Source: Acanthamoeba sp. SK_2022b
Taxonomy: Eukaryota; Discosea; Longamoebia; Acanthamoebidae
Reading direction: 5' to 3'
Assembly (NCBI GenBank): GCA_027943245.1
Contig: JANDJZ010001671.1
Location: forward strand, 1-13,792
Length of the DNA stretch: 13,792 nt
A program made the translations under genes and the position numbers. Shown piece after piece: positions 13,306 through 13,792 of this stretch. Numbering within the stretch: the stretch's first letter is position 1; the number at the start of each line of letters is the position of its first letter. Under the pieces are notes generated by a model. It was not told the origin of the DNA, did no database searches, and was given only the letters and a program-made list of their open reading frames with translations.

Positions 13306-13792
13306 GCCCGCGTACGTCCCGCGTCGTGCTCGCCGTCGGCGCGCCGGTGCTGGCCCTGCTGATGGCCTTCGTCATCACCAGCCTCGTGCTGGTCGCGGCC
13401 GGCGACTCCGTCGCCGACGTGTGGGCGCAGATCCTCAGCGTCCCCGGCCACCGGGCCATCGTGAACATCGTCAACGCCTCGACGGTCTACTACCTGTCGG
13501 CGATCGCGGTGGCCATCGGCTTCCGCATGAACCTGTTCAACATCGGCGTCGACGGCCAGTACCGCGTCGCGTCGTTCGCCGCGGCCGTGGTCGCCGGCGA
13601 GGGCTGGCTGCCGGGCTACCTGAACACGCTGCTGGCCGTCGTCGCCGCCGTGCTCGTGGGCGCCATGTGGGCCGGCATCGCCGGCCTGCTGCGCGTGACG
13701 CGCGGCGTCAGCGAGGTCATCTCCACGATCATGCTCAACTCGATCGCGACGGCGCTGGTGGCCTACCTGCTGCGCAAGGTCGCGGTCGACGA
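13302..13792 (+). CDS. ABC transporter permease (BPD_transp_2, nucleoside/sugar type), 3'-truncated
   Basis: The first 163 codons are visible; the gene runs off the right edge. ATG 13302 overlaps the ATPase stop (ATGA) and has GGAG at 13291-13294, 7 nt upstream. The product starts with a basic MSPRTSR and a long hydrophobic segment (about 8-33). A loop, further membrane segments, and the family-typical FRMNLFNIGVDGQ (about 74-86) and GVSEVISTIMLN follow. These motifs place it with the branched BMP-type transporter permeases such as YufP, which pair with a second permease; that partner should follow outside the window. Together with the two genes before it, it forms the membrane channel of a probable nucleoside importer. 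Confidence 0.9.
   Translation, partial: MSPRTSRVVLAVGAPVLALLMAFVITSLVLVAAGDSVADVWAQILSVPGHRAIVNIVNASTVYYLSAIAVAIGFRMNLFNIGVDGQYRVASFAAAVVAGEGWLPGYLNTLLAVVAAVLVGAMWAGIAGLLRVTRGVSEVISTIMLNSIATALVAYLLRKVAVD

Noticed and set aside
1..13792. CRISPR arrays, insertion sequences, phage genes, defence or toxin-antitoxin modules, tRNA or rRNA
   Set aside because: No spaced repeat array, transposase-like frame, terminal repeat pair or RNA gene was recognised; every sizeable interval is explained by housekeeping or regulator/transport genes.

Overview
The window is high-GC DNA (about 70% G+C by eye) with GTG and TTG starts, tightly packed genes and a menaquinone-type three-subunit succinate dehydrogenase. 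This points to an actinobacterium. Gene content and order (trpS, then sdh, then a M20 amidohydrolase and a BMP-family nucleoside-type ABC transporter) suggest Nocardioidaceae (Aeromicrobium/Nocardioides-like), but that placement is inference from remembered gene order. It reads as ordinary chromosome: I see no mobile element, CRISPR array, tRNA or rRNA. Both ends cut genes: trpS lacks its 5' part and an ABC permease lacks its 3' part.

Region 1 (1-1266, +): the C-terminal two thirds or more of tryptophanyl-tRNA synthetase, then a 2H phosphoesterase ('2'-5' RNA ligase' family) 5 bp later. Region 2 (1263-5720): a LysR regulator divergent from sdhC-sdhA-sdhB, the membrane anchor, flavoprotein and iron-sulfur subunits of succinate:menaquinone oxidoreductase. 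A 19-bp dyad with a T-N11-A LysR box lies between them. It overlaps the probable lysR -10 element and is centred about 66 bp upstream of the probable sdhC transcription start, the usual place for a LysR recognition site. A strong hairpin closes the sdh operon.

Region 3 (5733-8920): two small regulator/effector units. One is an SDR oxidoreductase divergent from a TetR repressor, with a 14-bp sequence repeated 41 bp apart between them. The other is a MarR repressor overlapping by 4 bp an MFS exporter gene, with an AT-rich inverted repeat over the MarR promoter. Region 4 (8924-10497): a small one-TM protein with a C-terminal SHOCT domain (-) and, divergent from it, a M20D amidohydrolase (+). Region 5 (10604-end, +): BMP-family lipoprotein, tandem-NBD ABC ATPase and the first permease, a nucleoside-type uptake system whose remaining genes should lie beyond the window.

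The most notable pattern is regulatory. Five genes (lysR, sdhC, tetR, marR, SHOCT) each have a TANNNT -10-like hexamer ending exactly 6 nt before the start codon, and the amidohydrolase has one ending 7 nt before. None has a well-placed Shine-Dalgarno sequence. This is the geometry of leaderless mRNAs. Operon-internal genes (sdhA, sdhB, the ATPase, the permease) and the lipoprotein gene have clear Shine-Dalgarno sites instead. No previously undescribed multi-gene system is evident.
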